Positions 1 through 12,497 of a stretch of 64,000 nt of DNA are shown one piece after another (the stretch's first letter is position 1; each line of letters opens with the position of its first letter). The position numbers were made by a program, and so were the translations under genes. A model generated the notes under the pieces. That model saw only the letters and a program-made list of their open reading frames with translations, did not search any database and was not told the DNA's origin. This DNA comes from Valencia hispanica. Taxonomy: Eukaryota > Chordata > Actinopteri > Cyprinodontiformes > Valenciidae. Location: positions 31,752,961 through 31,816,960 of the forward strand of contig OY747713.1 in the NCBI GenBank assembly GCA_963556495.2, in the 5' to 3' direction.

Positions 1-115
1 TTTTGTGTTCAATAAAATCTAAGGCAGTCTGTCTTAGCTAGAGATCTAATTATGTATGATTAAATAAGTATCTGATACACAGAAAGGTAATGCTGGAATT
101 AGTTCCGAGATAGGC

Positions 116-640
116 AAGGCAATTTTATTTGTATAGCACACTTTCAACAGCAGGGTAATTCAAGGTGCTTTACATGATTTGGTGATTTAAAAAAAAACAC
201 ATGGAATGTAACATTGGAAATTAAAAGTAAAAGAAACACATTACACAGGATGCACAATAAAGCAAGAGAAAGATCAAAAAAGCAAGAGAGCTTGAACACA
301 TACATATGACATCAAGCATTTAGTCGAAGGCAATTCTAAACAGATGGGTTTTTAGTCTCGATTTAAAGCAGTTCAGAGTTTCAGCTGCTCTGCACTCGTC
401 AGGAAGTCTGTTCCAGTTAAGGGGAGCATAGAAACTGAAAGCTGCTTCTCCATGTTTAGTTCTGAGTCTAGGGATGTTTAGTAGGCTAGAGTTGGAGGAC
501 CTGAGTGGTCTTGGTGGTTGGTACTGTGACAACAGGTCTTCAACATATTTTGGTGCTAGACTATTGACTATTGTGAAGGGGTAACACGAAATATAAAAAT
601 AAGTGAAATAAGCTACCAAAGCATGACAAAATATTTTTCA
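116..640 (-). mobile_element. LINE 3' end (L2/CR1-like), 5'-truncated
   Basis: On the minus strand 619-320 encodes 99 residues ending in the tail typical of fish L2/CR1-type reverse transcriptase ORFs: a LAPKYVEDLL stretch, then NWNRLPDECR and FKSRLKTHLF. The reverse transcriptase catalytic part is absent, so this is a 5'-truncated copy. Downstream on the minus strand (about 320-116) is its 3' UTR, with the motif for a 'tttgtatagcac' end that is common in teleost LINE tails. The right edge near 640 is approximate. The family assignment rests on recognised protein motifs, not on a search. Confidence 0.7.
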
Positions 641-1647
641 AGACACCTTTAAAGAAATACAAGTCTGAGTCTTGTTAGAGTAAACGTGTAAAGAAAGATG
701 TCGCTCAAGACTTTGGCACAGTCCCGTATCTGCTGTTAAACTTCCTCAGTGTCTCCACTCATGAATTCGCCTGCAGCCCTACATTGGGAAATGAAAATGT
801 GCTCTATTGAATAGATTTGCATCTGAACACCCAGCGAGCACAAAGGAAAACCTGATTGGATGGAAATGCACATCACCGAGCATAATGTGATAGGGTCCGG
901 CAGCGTGACATGAATAACCAATCAGATCACAAGCTGCCAGAGAGGGTTTGTGATAAGAACCAAAGGAGCTGCAGACAGAGAAGAGGGCACATGGTTTGTG
1001 TGTGTGTTTTGAAATACTATACTTCTGTTTTTCCCGTACTAAACCAGCCTGCCCACTCTTAGCATCCCTCTGGACATACTGATCAGATAAACTAGAGCTG
1101 GTCTCTGTAAATTGTGTACGTGGGTGCTGGAGAAAACAGTTCAGAGTTGCTACCTGGGTGTATGGATGAGTGAAATGTCAAAAATAGTGGGTGATGGGGG
1201 AAGATATGCCTCATTATTGTTCCGCAGTAGTTCTGGCAATCTGATTTTTCTCTCCCCCTTCGAGTCTGCCTAAAACTGTCAGCCAAAATATCAACTGACA
1301 ATTAACCGCCCGAGCTCGGTAGGAGGGGGCAGCAAACACGTGTGGCACATGAATGTGTACAGATAATGAGGTCCTTTTGTCATTTGAATATTTGATCTTT
1401 CCAGTTGATTAGGTGGGCTGTTATTATGAAGAATACCCACCTTGCGTCTGTCAGCCTTTGTTTGTGTGTAAATTAGGTTTTGTTTGTTGGAATAAGAGGA
1501 GCCGACGCAGCAAATTCATTTGTGCTGCTTTGAAAAATGCCCTTTCACACATAGGACAAAAAGAAACACAAAATAACTACAACTGATATTCACCACAAGC
1601 AAGTGAAGTGCCAAACATGATCCAAAATATTGGTGAAAACACACAAA
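641..1647. other. No recognised gene
   Basis: I see no exon with convincing splice sites and no repeat I can name in this stretch, which lies 5' of the visible rftn1 exons. It is probably an rftn1 intron, because the raftlin N-terminal exons must lie further left. Open frames here are short and lack protein-like composition. Confidence 0.4.
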
Positions 1648-3140
1648 GAAAGTAGTTGGCAGCCACCATTTGTGGAAGTTGTCCCACTTAAAAAAGATGA
1701 CAGGTCTGTAATTTTAATCATAGGTACACTTCTTTTGGGACAGACGGAATGTACAAAATAATCCGCGATTTCACATTGTATGATTTTTAAAGAATTTATT
1801 TGTTTAATGGTGCAGAAAATAAGTATTTAGCACCTACAACCAAGCAAGAAATCTGCCCCCCTCACAGACCTGTTACTTCTTCTTTAAGAAGCTCTTCTAT
1901 CTTCCACTCGTTACCTGTATTAATGGTGACTGTTTGAACTCGTTATCTGTATAAAAGCCACCTGTCCACACATTTAACCAGTCAGACTCCAATCTCCCCC
2001 ATGGCCAAGACCAAAGAGTTGTCCAAGGACACCAGGGAGGAGATTGTACACCTGCACAAGACTGGGATGAGACAATCTACAATAGGCAAGTAACTTTGTA
2101 AGAAGAGATAAACTGTTGGCGCAATTATTAGAAAATGGAATAAATGCAAGATCACTGACAATCTCCCTTAACCTGGGCCTGTATGCAAGATCTCACCTCA
2201 CGGGGTACAAATCTTGAGAATGGTGAGGAAACAGCCAACGAACTGGGCGAACTGGCCAATGACCTGAAGAGAGCTGGGACCACAGTAACAAAGGTTACTA
2301 TTGATAACGCAATACGTCGTCATGGATTAAAATCCTGCAGCACTCTAAAGGTCCCCCTGCCTAAGTCAGCACATATCCAGGCCTGTCTAAAGTTTGCCAG
2401 AGGCCATCTGGATGATCCAGAGGAGGATTAGAAGAATGTCATGTGGTCAGATGAGACCAAAATAGAACTCTTTGGTATAAACGTTACTCGCCGTGTTTGG
2501 AGGGGGAAGATGCTGTGTTGCATCCCAAGAACACCATACCCACTATGAAGCATGGGGGTGAAAATATCCTACTTTGGGGCTGCTTTTCTGCAAAGGGGAC
2601 AGGACAACTCATCCGTATAAGAGAATGGATGAATGGGGCCATGTATTGTGCGATTTTAGGCAAAAACCTCCTTCCATCAGTTGGAGCATTGAAGATGAAA
2701 CGTAGCTGGATCTTCCAGCATTACAATGATCCCAAACACACCGCCTGGGCAACGGAGGAGTGGCTACATTAAAAGCGTTTCAAGCTTCTGGAGTGGCCTA
2801 GCCAGTCTTTAGACCTCAATGCAATAGATAATCTGTGGAGGGATTTGAAAGTCCGTGTTGCTCAGCGACAGTCCCAAAACATCATAGCTCTAGAGAAGAT
2901 CTGCATGGAAGAATGGGCCAAAATACCTGCTACAGTGTGTGAGGACCTACAGCAAACGTTTGACCTCTGTCATTGCCAACCAAGGTTACATTACAAAGTA
3001 TTGAGTTGAACTTTTGTTATTGACCAAATACTTTTTTCTGCACCATTACAGAAATAAATTCTTTTAAAAATCATTCAATGTTATTTCCTGGATTTGTTTT
3101 TACGTTCTGTCTCCCAATACCTTTTTGCCCCACTTTATAA
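1648..3140 (+). mobile_element. Decayed Tc1/mariner transposon
   Basis: The left terminal repeat (cagccaccatttgtg..., then 'cccacttaaaaa' and 'cataggtacacttc') and the right end ('cctttttgccccactt') belong to a common teleost Tc1 family. The transposase begins at the ATG at 2000 (MAKTKELSKDTREEIV-like) but is broken. Readable pieces are 2183-2431 and 2497-2772, the second with the [16 protein letters not shown] block, followed by the NDPKHTA block. The frame is interrupted between them and again after 2772. The right terminal repeat has lost its inner part. Element 16490-17331 is a second, internally deleted copy in the opposite orientation. Confidence 0.85.
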
Positions 3141-3361
3141 AAACATCTCTTATGGGAGAGTTTGGAGATGACAAGGATTGCCATTTAACAGCTATATGCA
3201 GGGACCAGTGAGGTACATGGTTTCCACATCCAATAGTGAAACACAAGGTGAAGTGGTAGACTATATTCAACAGAATCAACTCCTTTAAGCAAAGGGAAAA
3301 TTCAAAAATTTTCTAAATACGAGATAACCCATCAATTATTATGGCTGTGTATGTTTTACAG

Positions 3362-6300
3362 ATCCAGGATGTGGCAGAACAGGGTGTGATGTTCGTGGGA
3401 TTTCTCCAGCAGCCGGGCGGAGGCCCGTATTTTTTGGGGCACTGGGACCCAGAGGAGCTGTCGTCCTTGCATTCGAGCCCGTCGCCAATACATCGACAGC
3501 CTTTCAGCACCAATACGAGCCCAACAGATCCAAATCTGAATGGTGAAGATGCTGATCTCTGTTGCTGCGAATCTCAAGAGATGGATCATGTGGGTGTGGG
3601 GAGTGACAAACAAAACTCCTCCGTTTCCAGAATCCCAGACTGCAGCCTTCCGAAACACACAGTAAACTCCCCTCATTACCCAGAGGAGCTTGGTGATCGA
3701 ATAATAACTTCACAGATTGGTGCCAAGGACTTCAATAAACCTTATAATCACATCAAACCTGATGCTCACAACATGGCAGAAGTCCAGGGGAAATGGTCAA
3801 ATCTGAGCCTACCAGAAACAGTAGTCACAACAAGGCTGCAGGAGTGTATATTACAAGAGACTAAACAGCACTTCAATGCATCCACAGAGAAACATCTTAA
3901 TGTCTCCAAACAGAGGGAAAGGAGGGTTTCCAGCCCAGACAGCTGGCTCAGCTCTCCAGAGCTGGATCGTAACCATGACAGAAGATATGACTCAACTCAG
4001 ACAGATGGGCAAAGACGCGTGACAACACAGAACAACAACCACATCAGGCTGAAGAATTCTGGGAACGACACGCGTTCAAACTCACCACCGGCACAGGCTA
4101 GTAAGTGAGCAGAAGGTTGTTTTTTGCTCCCCAATTCGACAAGCCCATCAGCAGGGCTTTCTCTCTACTTCCTTTATCTGATTGTTTGCCTGTGCGTCTG
4201 CAGGGATTCAGCTGTTTGCACTGTACAATCACACAGAGGAGCCCGACACCTCCCTAAGGTTCTACTCTCTCAGGGTGCCTCTTCATGTTCAAAAGGAGGC
4301 GGAGGCGATCACAGACGTTGATGCAAACTGGCTCGACCACATGACTCAGCATTTTAGCAGCGGAGCGCAGCTCATTGATGGGTTTTTCCACCTCTCAGAT
4401 GACCATGGTTTGTCCTATGCAGTAAATATGATTTTTGAAACACTTTGTTTATTGTGAAGTTCCAGGCCATGTAATCTTGGCCACAGACATCAGGGCATGC
4501 GTTATACTAGTAGAACATTTTCACATCTCCTCAGGATAGCCGAACAAAGTGCCTTGCTAAAGTATTTCCGCCCCTTGAACTTTTTAAAATTTTGTTACAA
4601 CCACAAACCTCAGTGTATGTGATTTGAATTTCATGTGAAAGAGCAACATGGATTAGTGCATAACTGGAAAGGGAAAGACAGTGCTACATTGCTTTTCAAA
4701 ATATTTCTTACGAATAGAAATCTGAAAAGTGTGGCGTACACTTGTATTCAGGAAGTAGTTAACACTTTGTAGAACCACCTTTCACTGCAAATAGAGCTGC
4801 AAGTTTGTTTTTGGTCTGTCTCTGCGTGCTTTGAATATCTAGAAACAGAATTTGTTTTTGACATTCTGGTTTGCAAATAACTCCTTCTGAGTCCGATTTG
4901 TTTGCACAAGTTGGTGGACTTTGACTAGGCCATTTTAAGACAGGCCTTGTATGTTTAGAGTTTTTGTTCTGCTGCAAGGTGTAGCTCAGGGAGCCACAGT
5001 CTCAAATCTTTTGCAATCTCTAACATGCCTTCTTCCAATGTTACAGCATTAAAGCTGCCACCCCAATTTTTTCATGTAGATTATGTATTCATGCTAATCT
5101 GCATGGGTGTTTTGTGACACACAAACAAGTTGCAATTTGCAACTTAATCCATGCGTTTGCTGTCCTCCTAACATCTCTGCAAATATCTGCAGCTCCTCCA
5201 GATTTACCATGAGCTTACAGGGTGCTTCTCTGATTAGTGCGCTCCTTGCCTGCTCGTTGAAGCAGACTGACGGGTTTTTGTAGGCTAGCAGGTGTGTCAT
5301 ACTCTTTTCAGTTTTAGATGTTAGATTGAACAGAACTCTGTGAGATGTCAGCTTGGGGTGTTGTTTTATACCCTCACTCTACTTTAAAGGTCTCCATAAC
5401 TTCCTCCCTGACATGCCTGCTGTGCTCCTTGGCCTTTATGTAGCTATTTGTTATCCAACAAACCTCTGAGACCTTCACAGAACAGCTGCATATACAATGA
5501 GGGTAAATTACGCACAGGCTGGCTCTTTCTTCTAATTACATGGCTTGAAGGTAATTGGTTGCACTGGATTTTATTTAGGTCCGTCTGTGTAAAGGGGGCT
5601 GAATATGAATGCACACCAGATTTTTCAGATCTTTAAACTGTACAAACATAACATCCTTTTTTATTCCCTTTACAGTTATGTGCTGCTTTGTGTTTGTGTT
5701 TGTATCACATAAAATCCAGATGAGATATATTGAGGTTTGTGGTTATAATGTGACATTTTGAAAACATTCAAGAGGTATGAGTACTTTGGCAGAGCACTGC
5801 ATCTCTGTGAATGCTGAAACCCAGTTTCAGTTCAAAATGTTGCTTTTTGTTGAGAGAACCAGTGTGATGCCCTACAATCGTTGGCAGAATAAATCTTAAT
5901 TCTGATAAGAGTTTATTGATTACTACAGTCTTAAAATAGAGATCCCATAGCATCTAAATCTGCCCTGAGAATTTTCCCTGACTGAGTTTGACAAGATTAG
6001 AAAATCTTTCATTCTTAAGATCCCTGCTGCGTAATGGATGATAAGCATGGGGTTATCGACTCAAATTCTACGACTGGTCTCACAAGTCACTACTCAGCTG
6101 CACGTGAATGAAGCAGGCTTAATCTAAAGGGGACTTGGATGAAGAGCGAGAGAATGGGGGAGTAGGTTTGAATCACTTACATCTGCCTGTGTTTGTCTGT
6201 GATTCTGCTTGCATCTAGACAGTGGAGTTTCATCTGTGGATAGCGTTTTCATCTTCCAGAGCTCTGCGGAGGAGACCACAGACACCTCGTATGACGCCAT

Positions 6301-8882
6301 CGTGGTGGAGCAGTGGACTGTTATAGACGTGAGTTTTCAATGCTGTTCTTGTGCTGCTACGACTCGGGAGGCAAAGTTTTCCAAGTTCTGAGTAGGAAGA
6401 ACCATCCTGAAGAGTACATTTCATTTTTAGCTGAATTTTTTCCTTGATGCAAAATGTGCAGTTTCAGTCAGAAGTTTAAATTCAGTCATTTTGAAATGCA
6501 AAAATTGGGTGCACAATTTTAAAGCTGGCATGAAATGTCTCAATTCATACAGGGTGAGAAATGTATATACTGGCCCAAACATAGATTTACAACTTTAAAA
6601 GTATTTGGATAAATGTCCCTTGGTACGTTGGAGAGAAATGACCCACTTTTTACAGCCATCAGGAGCACTCTGGCATAATTCTTTGTGGATATTTAATCAC
6701 TCTTATGTGAAACTGTGGAGTCCACTGTTGTGGGTAGGGTTGATGTCACATTCACCACAGACACCTACTAGCCTGCTTTCTCCTTTTCCAAAACTGGTTT
6801 TGAAAAATGAGTTTGGTATCTTGCTCCTGTTGAAACATCCAGTTATGTCTTCTTTTAAACTACCTTGCTGTTGATTTGCGATTAAATTGAAAAGTTCAGA
6901 GAAAGTCCTAATTTATTATCCCACTCGTTTTGTGCAGTGCACCTCTACCACTGGCAATGAAACAGACCCTCAGCAAGATGCCGCCACCACCATTCTTGAC
7001 TGTTGATACAGTGGTCTTCGATTTGAAAGCCTCCCTTTGACACCTCCACAAATGTCTTGTTATTGTGTCCAAACAAGTCAGTCTTTTTCCTCCTCTAAAT
7101 ATAAAACGGGGGACATTTGGAACGTCCATGTGAGCTGCAGAAGATTTCAGTCAAGCTTCACTGTGTTTATTTTGAAGCAGGTGCCACAGTTCAGTGTGAT
7201 GTTACACTCACTTTCCTGTGGACAGGGACACTGGTGTGCCACGAGCTACCAGTATATGATAGACTTTAGACTCAGTTCTTCCTGGGTTGCTCTTGAACAA
7301 CCTAAGCGATTCAAGAGTGACGATGGGTTAAACTTGATCCCAAAAATGTTACATTTTGCATCCAATTATAGTTTTTTATGAATCATTGAGGGTGTGTTGT
7401 ACGATACGGGTTCAAATGCAATTTTAGAAAAACAACGTATGCAAACTTTTAAGCATACCTGGAATGTGAATATTTGCATCTTGTTCACCTTTGAATGATT
7501 TTGCCCTTTTCAGGGTGTTGTGGTGAAGACGGACTACATCCCGTTGCTCCAGTCCTTGGCTCCATATGGATGGAGACTTATGTGTGTGCTGCCAACACCC
7601 ATTGTCAGAACAAACAGGTACCAAACCTCTCCAAAATTCTAAGTAAAGAAAACATTTGATTTGTTTAAAATATTCATCCTTTCATCCTGTTGACGAATGT
7701 CTCCTAAACTTAGCCGGGGTCTAATTACGGCTTTGCTTGATTGTTGATTCTTCTCGTCTAACATCTTGTCGTTCTCGTTCCTTTTGGGAGCAGGACTGAC
7801 ACTGGAACTCGGATATGAGGGACAGATGGCTCCAGATCTGACAAATCCTGATCATATGCTCGTCTCAACATGAAAAAGCTTTTGAAATATGTTGCCGCTG
7901 CGAACAAACAAGCAAAAAAAAAAAAGCCATCGCTGAACTGCTTTTGTTTTTTAACCTGTCACTTTGGAAACCGCATGAAGCAGAGACAGGATTTGAGCAC
8001 ATGCGGAGCTAATGCAGGCTCCCTGAATTATAATACGGTGGGTAACGTTCATTAAAGGGCTGCTCTTTTCTTGTTGCAGTGATGGAAGTTTGTCGACTAA
8101 GCAAATCCTTTTCCTTCAGAGACCCGTTTTGCAACGCAGGAGAAAAGACTTCAAGGTTCGTCTTCCATCTTTGTAACAAATCTTTCAGTTGTCTCTGTTG
8201 CGCCTCGAGGGCGAGTGACTTTGTCACAGAAGGTAGTGTTAAAAAAAAAAAGAAGTTATGTTTCTAAATATGGGATGTACAGCGAATATAAAACCCACTT
8301 AGAAAAAGTCTAATAATAGTCAAGTTGTTGGCCTCAAACTGTACAGGAAAGAGGCATCAGTGAACAAGGCTTTGTTGTGGTTTGTCAGGCGTCTGGGGGA
8401 AAGCGAAAGAAAAGACGTGACACAAAGCAGGAAACTATCTCAACACGTCCGTTTGATTTCAGATGTTGAACCTCAGAGGTCGCAGCAAGGCAAAGAAACA
8501 CTCAGCCGGGGAGGCGCTAGACGAGCAAGAGAACAAGTCCCTTGTGAGAGAGACGGAGATGGACAGGCTGAGGATCAACGAAGAGGAAGAGGAGGCAGAA
8601 GTAGAGGGGAGGAAGAGAGGGGACAGCGGAAGGAGCAAAAGAGCGAGCCTTCAGAAGAGCGGAGAGGATGCGCTGCATCAAAAGGCCTTCTCCCTTCTGT
8701 TGGAGCGCAGGGCTTCTGTCGAACATCAAGAGGAAGAAACTGACGTCGACGCCATCCCGCTACCCAGGCAGGAGAAGGCGGTGAGATGGACGGATTTGTG
8801 TCCGGGTGATGAGAGGAGGTTAAAGGAAAAGGTCAGGGTGGAGGAGCGGATCAAACAGCAGCTGTTCTCTGGAGTTTGTTGA
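3362..8882 (+). CDS. rftn1: Raftlin (3' six exons; 5' end outside the window)
   Basis: Raftlin is a lipid-raft protein of the inner plasma membrane that supports antigen- and Toll-receptor signalling. Coding exons: 3362-4100, 4204-4407, 6219-6328, 7514-7617, 8080-8155 and 8463-8882 (stop). All have AG/GT borders and matching phases (0-1, 1-1, 1-0, 0-2, 2-0). They give 550 C-terminal residues. The family core is clear: IQDVAEQGVMFVGF, then DANWLDHM, YDAIVVEQWTVID, KTDYIPLLQSLAPYGWRL, VLPTPIV and STKQILFLQRPV. The match is closer to RFTN1 than RFTN2 as I recall them, and oxnad1 next door supports this. The first exon carries a long, poorly conserved Ser/Asn-rich linker of about 220 residues, and the last is strongly acidic/basic (EEEEEAEVE). 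The N-terminal MGC acylation exon and about 165 residues lie left of the window. The ATG at 3341 is intronic. Confidence 0.93.
4545..5795 (-). mobile_element. Tc1 relic in rftn1 intron
   Basis: The right part ends in 'gagtactttggcagagcactg' and the left in 'gccttgctaaagtatttccg', the terminal repeats of a common teleost Tc1 family ('ccttgaac' ... 'acaaccacaaacct'). Minus-strand transposase scraps are visible around 4760-5300, for example residues resembling ALIREAPCKLMVNLEELQ. There are many stops and deletions. It lies inside the rftn1 intron 4408-6218. Confidence 0.8.
6545..7405 (-). mobile_element. Tc1 relic in rftn1 intron
   Basis: The minus strand around 6908-7129 retains a transposase scrap with VSTVKNGGGGILL, the block that follows the first catalytic Asp in Tc1 transposases. 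The rest is decayed, and the limits are approximate because the terminal repeats are poor. It lies in the intron 6329-7513 of rftn1. Confidence 0.65.
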
Positions 8883-8965
8883 CGGATCTGTGAACGGAGC
8901 ATTCAGAGGGAACGAAAAGCTTTTAAGCATCCTGTGGAAAAAGCAACCTGTTGTCAAGCATAAAC

Positions 8966-10130
8966 AGGGATGTGAAAAAGTATTTATCCCCTTACAAAAT
9001 GTTGTTTTTTTTATTGACCTGAGTAAATCCAAAATTCAGTTTTCAAATGATGATGTCCAAGCCAATGTAGCCCTATGTGGAAAAAGTAATCTCTCCCCTT
9101 GCTAAATCATAAATCAACTTCGTTTAACCAGATTGTTTTGGAAAGCTCATGTTAATTTTAATAACCATACCCAGGCTTGATTTACTACTAGGCCTGTAGG
9201 ATCAATAAATCAATGAAATGGAAGTTGTCTGACAGCATGATGTAGGCTTAAATATCTCAAACTGCAACACATCATGCCCAGATCTAGAGACATTCAGGAA
9301 CAGATGAGAACACTTTAGAAAGTTCTACAACTTTTTTAAAGCTTTGGGACTTTAGCAAACCACAGAGAGAACCATTATGCACACAGAAAACATGAAACAG
9401 TAATGAACCTTTTCAGAAGTAGTGCTGTGTTGGAAAACAAAAAACAATTCTGATTCTGAATCGATTCTTATAATAAAAATTCTTAAAAATCACTTCATAC
9501 TTACAAAAATCTATTTAATAGTTTAACATTGTTTGCCCTTTTTACAGGTAAAATAAGAGGGAAAGGTCCAGACGGGCATTTTAAAGCATAGGTCTGAAGG
9601 GTTAATACCGTTTCCCCCGGTGAACTGTAACCCCACCTAGTCTTACGCCATTGAATCACATACATGAATTAAGGTAACCGCTCAAACAAACGTTTTTAAT
9701 GGCACAGACCCATTTCAATATCGAATTGGGACAGACTGGATTGGATCGGATCGTGATGATCGATTCTAACGCTTAAAATCGGAAACAAACCAATTCTTGA
9801 TATTTGAATCAATACCCAGCTCTAATCAGAAGTGGTTGGACTACAAAACATTACTCCAACAGTGCATTGACGACTCATCCAGGAGGTCATAAAAGAATCC
9901 TGAACCATACAGACAGTCATATATGGCTTTGGTAATGAGATTTTGTGGATCTGCTTGGCTGACCCATTAATGCTGCTCTCTACCAGAAAATCCTGAAGTA
10001 GAATGTTCGGCCATCAGTTTATAACCTTAAGCTCAACGGCACTTTGGCTCATTGTTGTGGTACATAACCCAAGTCCATTTCTAAGTGGCTTAAAAAAACA
10101 AAATGATAGCTTTGAAATGGCATATTCAAA
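8966..10130 (+). mobile_element. Tc1 relic carrying a nested MITE
   Basis: It starts with 'gggatgtgaaaaagtattta', the end of a teleost Tc1 family, and continues with recognisable but stop-filled transposase DNA. The segment 'ctccaacagtgcattgacga' near 9851, followed by 'catccaggaggtc', is equivalent to one at about 62100-62140. The element is interrupted by the hAT-like MITE 9421-9825. It lies just downstream of the rftn1 stop codon, so it may overlap the 3' UTR. Confidence 0.75.
9421..9825. mobile_element. hAT-like MITE nested in Tc1 relic
   Basis: The 405-bp non-coding element is flanked by a perfect 8-bp duplication TCAGAAGT (9413-9420 and 9826-9833), the hAT hallmark. The ends are imperfect inverted repeats (AGTGCTGTGTTGG at left; complement of the right end TTAGAGCTGGGTATT). 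Internal 'gaatcgattct' motifs are typical of a widespread fish MITE. Removing it and one copy of the duplication restores Tc1 sequence continuity. Confidence 0.8.
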
Positions 10131-10204
10131 GTCTGAACCCATGTCTGAATGAGATGCTGTGGCATGACCTTAAACAGGCCACTCGTACTTGAACACCTGT
10201 GTCA

Positions 10205-10545
10205 GCTACCACAAGTGCTTAGTGGGGTGACCATGGCTCTGGAGGTAGCAGCTTGTCCTGTAACTAGAGTGTTGCTGGTACAAGCCCCTCCTCTGTCCGT
10301 CTCGGTTGTTGTGTCCTTGGGCGAGACAATTCACCCGTCTGGTCTACTGGTGAGGTCAGAGGTGGTGCCAGTGTTTGGAAGCCTCACTTCTGTCAGTGTG
10401 CCCCAGGGCAGCTGTGGCTACAATGTAGCTTACCATCACTAGTGTGTGAATGTGTGCGTGAATGACTAAATGTAGTGTGAAGCGCTTTGGGGTCCTCAGG
10501 ACTAGATACAGCGCTATACAAGTAAAGGCCATTTACCATAATGGC
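10205..10545 (+). mobile_element. tRNA-derived SINE
   Basis: It resembles a teleost SINE: a tRNA-like head with box-B-like 'ggtacaagccc', a 'gtccttgggcgagacaattc' central domain, 'ccccagggcagctgtggcta', and the tail 'aagcgctttggggtcctcag' followed by 'gcgctatacaagtaaaggcc' and 'atttaccat'. No clear target duplication was found. The spurious 97-residue open frame here is SINE sequence. Confidence 0.75.
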
Positions 10546-11534
10546 AATCTTTTTTTTTTTCACAGGTCCAGGTTGGTTTAGGTACCTTTAAATCATTTAA
10601 GGACTGCTTTTTTGTATTTGCTCAGATTATCTTTATCTGAAATAAAAATTGGTTTGATGATCTGCAACATTTAGGTGAAATTATAAGAAATCTGTTGGAG
10701 AGAAAATGCGCTTTTCAAAGGACTTTTGTACCTTTTATGTTGCGTTCAGTTGTCAATACTTTGTTAAAGGTGTGGTGTGGAGTTCCCCGCTTTGTTTTGT
10801 TGACTTTTGTAAAAAACTTTTAGAACTGTTCTGCGCTTTACAGCTTCAATGTGGGTGTTACCATTTCATAGCTGTAAACCAGTCAGCTAGTACTCATGTT
10901 CTTAGTCATTCCATAGCACTTTTTTCTTTTGATATTTGAATGTTTTGATGGATTATGGAGACAAATCGCATCCGGAAACAATGAAATTTCCTGTATGAAC
11001 TATCTTGAATATATATTTTTTTCTGTACATGTGACATGCACCCAATTTCCAGTGATTTAAGTTCTACTCCCGGTTTCAGCTAGTTGACTCAAGAAATATA
11101 TCACTTGAGTAAACTGCTGATTTGACATTTATTAGCTTCAGATAACCCCATCTCCCTGAAGTAGACTTTTGAGTGGATTATAGAAAATGACTTTAAATCA
11201 TCAGTTATCAAAACAGGTATGAAGCATTTCTAAGGACGTTACAAAATGACACATGGTTGGTATGAAACATTGTAGACTCAAACTAGAAAAATGCTAAATG
11301 GCAAAGAGACGAAATGACCACAATGAGGAACTCCTAAAGGACTGTAGTTGACCTTCATCTGCTTCCACTTGCTGTTAGTCAAGCTGCTATGAAGAGGTGG
11401 TGTTGTGTAAATAGTGAGCTTTCAGTTCTAGCCAGGATGTAATTGTTATGTGCGGTGACATGAAGCTGTGAAAGGTAAGAATCGTCTTGTTTTGAACTGG
11501 GAGTTTGATGTTTCCATTTAAATGTAATTATATG
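10546..11534. other. Intergenic, nothing recognised
   Basis: AT-rich sequence between the SINE and the next Tc1 relic. No coding exon, RNA gene or named repeat is supported. Confidence 0.4.
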
Positions 11535-12497
11535 CAATGTCTTGCAAAAGTATTCTTGCCCCTTGAACTTTGTCATTTTATTTTCAGAAACCAACAAAAA
11601 ACCATGCATAACTGTGAAGTCGGGAGAAAATGTGACTTGGTTTTGAAAATGTTTGACAAATAAACATATGAAATATGTGGCATGTATTAGCATTCAGCCT
11701 TTTTATGTTTAATAGTTTGTAGAACCGCCTTTTACTGCGAATAAAGTTGCAGGTCTTCTGGCGCATAAGGTTACCAACTCTGCACATCTAAAGACTGAAA
11801 TGCATCTGTTTTACCATGAGGTTTGTGTTCAGTGTATGCAATGTTTGTTTTCTGTCAAACATAGCATTTTGAATGCAATTCAAAGAATTCAGTTTTGGTG
11901 TCATCTGACCCAAACATCTTCTTCCACGTCTGTGGTGTCCCCTACATGGCTTGTGTCAAACTGGACTAATTATGACTGTGTCAACAATAGCTTTCTTTTT
12001 GCCACACTTCCATAAAGGCTTTATTTGAGAATATGAATAATAATTGCCCTGTCAACAGATTATCTCACTTTAGCTGTGGATCTATGCTGCTGCTCCAGTT
12101 TCCATGGGCTTCTTGTCCTGCTTTGAACTACTCCACAGCTTTATGCCTGTTGTGTTCCTTGGTCTTCACGATATGCTTAAAGTATTGTTCAAACGAACCA
12201 AGCCTTCACAAAACAGCTGGATCTAGTCTGGCTTTAAATTACACACAGCTGGAAGCTGCTTACTAATAAGAAAACTTCTAAAACAGCTTGGTTGTGCTGG
12301 GTTTTATTTAGGGGTAAAACAGTCCAAATACAAATGCACACCACACTTTTTAGATTATTGCAAAGCATGTATATTTTCCTTCTACTTGACATTACTCACT
12401 ACTTTCGGCTGTGCTCGTCTGTGTCATTGAAGTTTGTTATACAAAAAAATGCAAAAACGTTCAAGGGGTGTGAATAGTGTTGCAAGGCACTGTAAAT
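11535..12497 (-). mobile_element. Tc1 relic
   Basis: It begins 'gtcttgcaaaagtattcttg' and ends 'caaggggtgtgaatagtgttgcaaggcactg' (12463-12493), the inverted ends of the same family as 4545-5795. The interior retains anti-sense Tc1 landmarks, such as sequence complementary to the 'gagaccaaaactgaattctt' transposase block near 11880-11910, but no usable frame. Confidence 0.8.

Noticed and set aside
3341..3361. ATG at 3341 as the raftlin start
   Set aside because: It sits before a good splice acceptor (gttttacag at 3361), and the conserved family sequence continues upstream of it in homologues.
8360..8743. 127-residue plus-strand frame rich in Arg and Glu
   Set aside because: It is the shifted frame of the last rftn1 exon (8463-8882), whose true frame connects in phase to the previous exon and ends at the family-like C-terminus.
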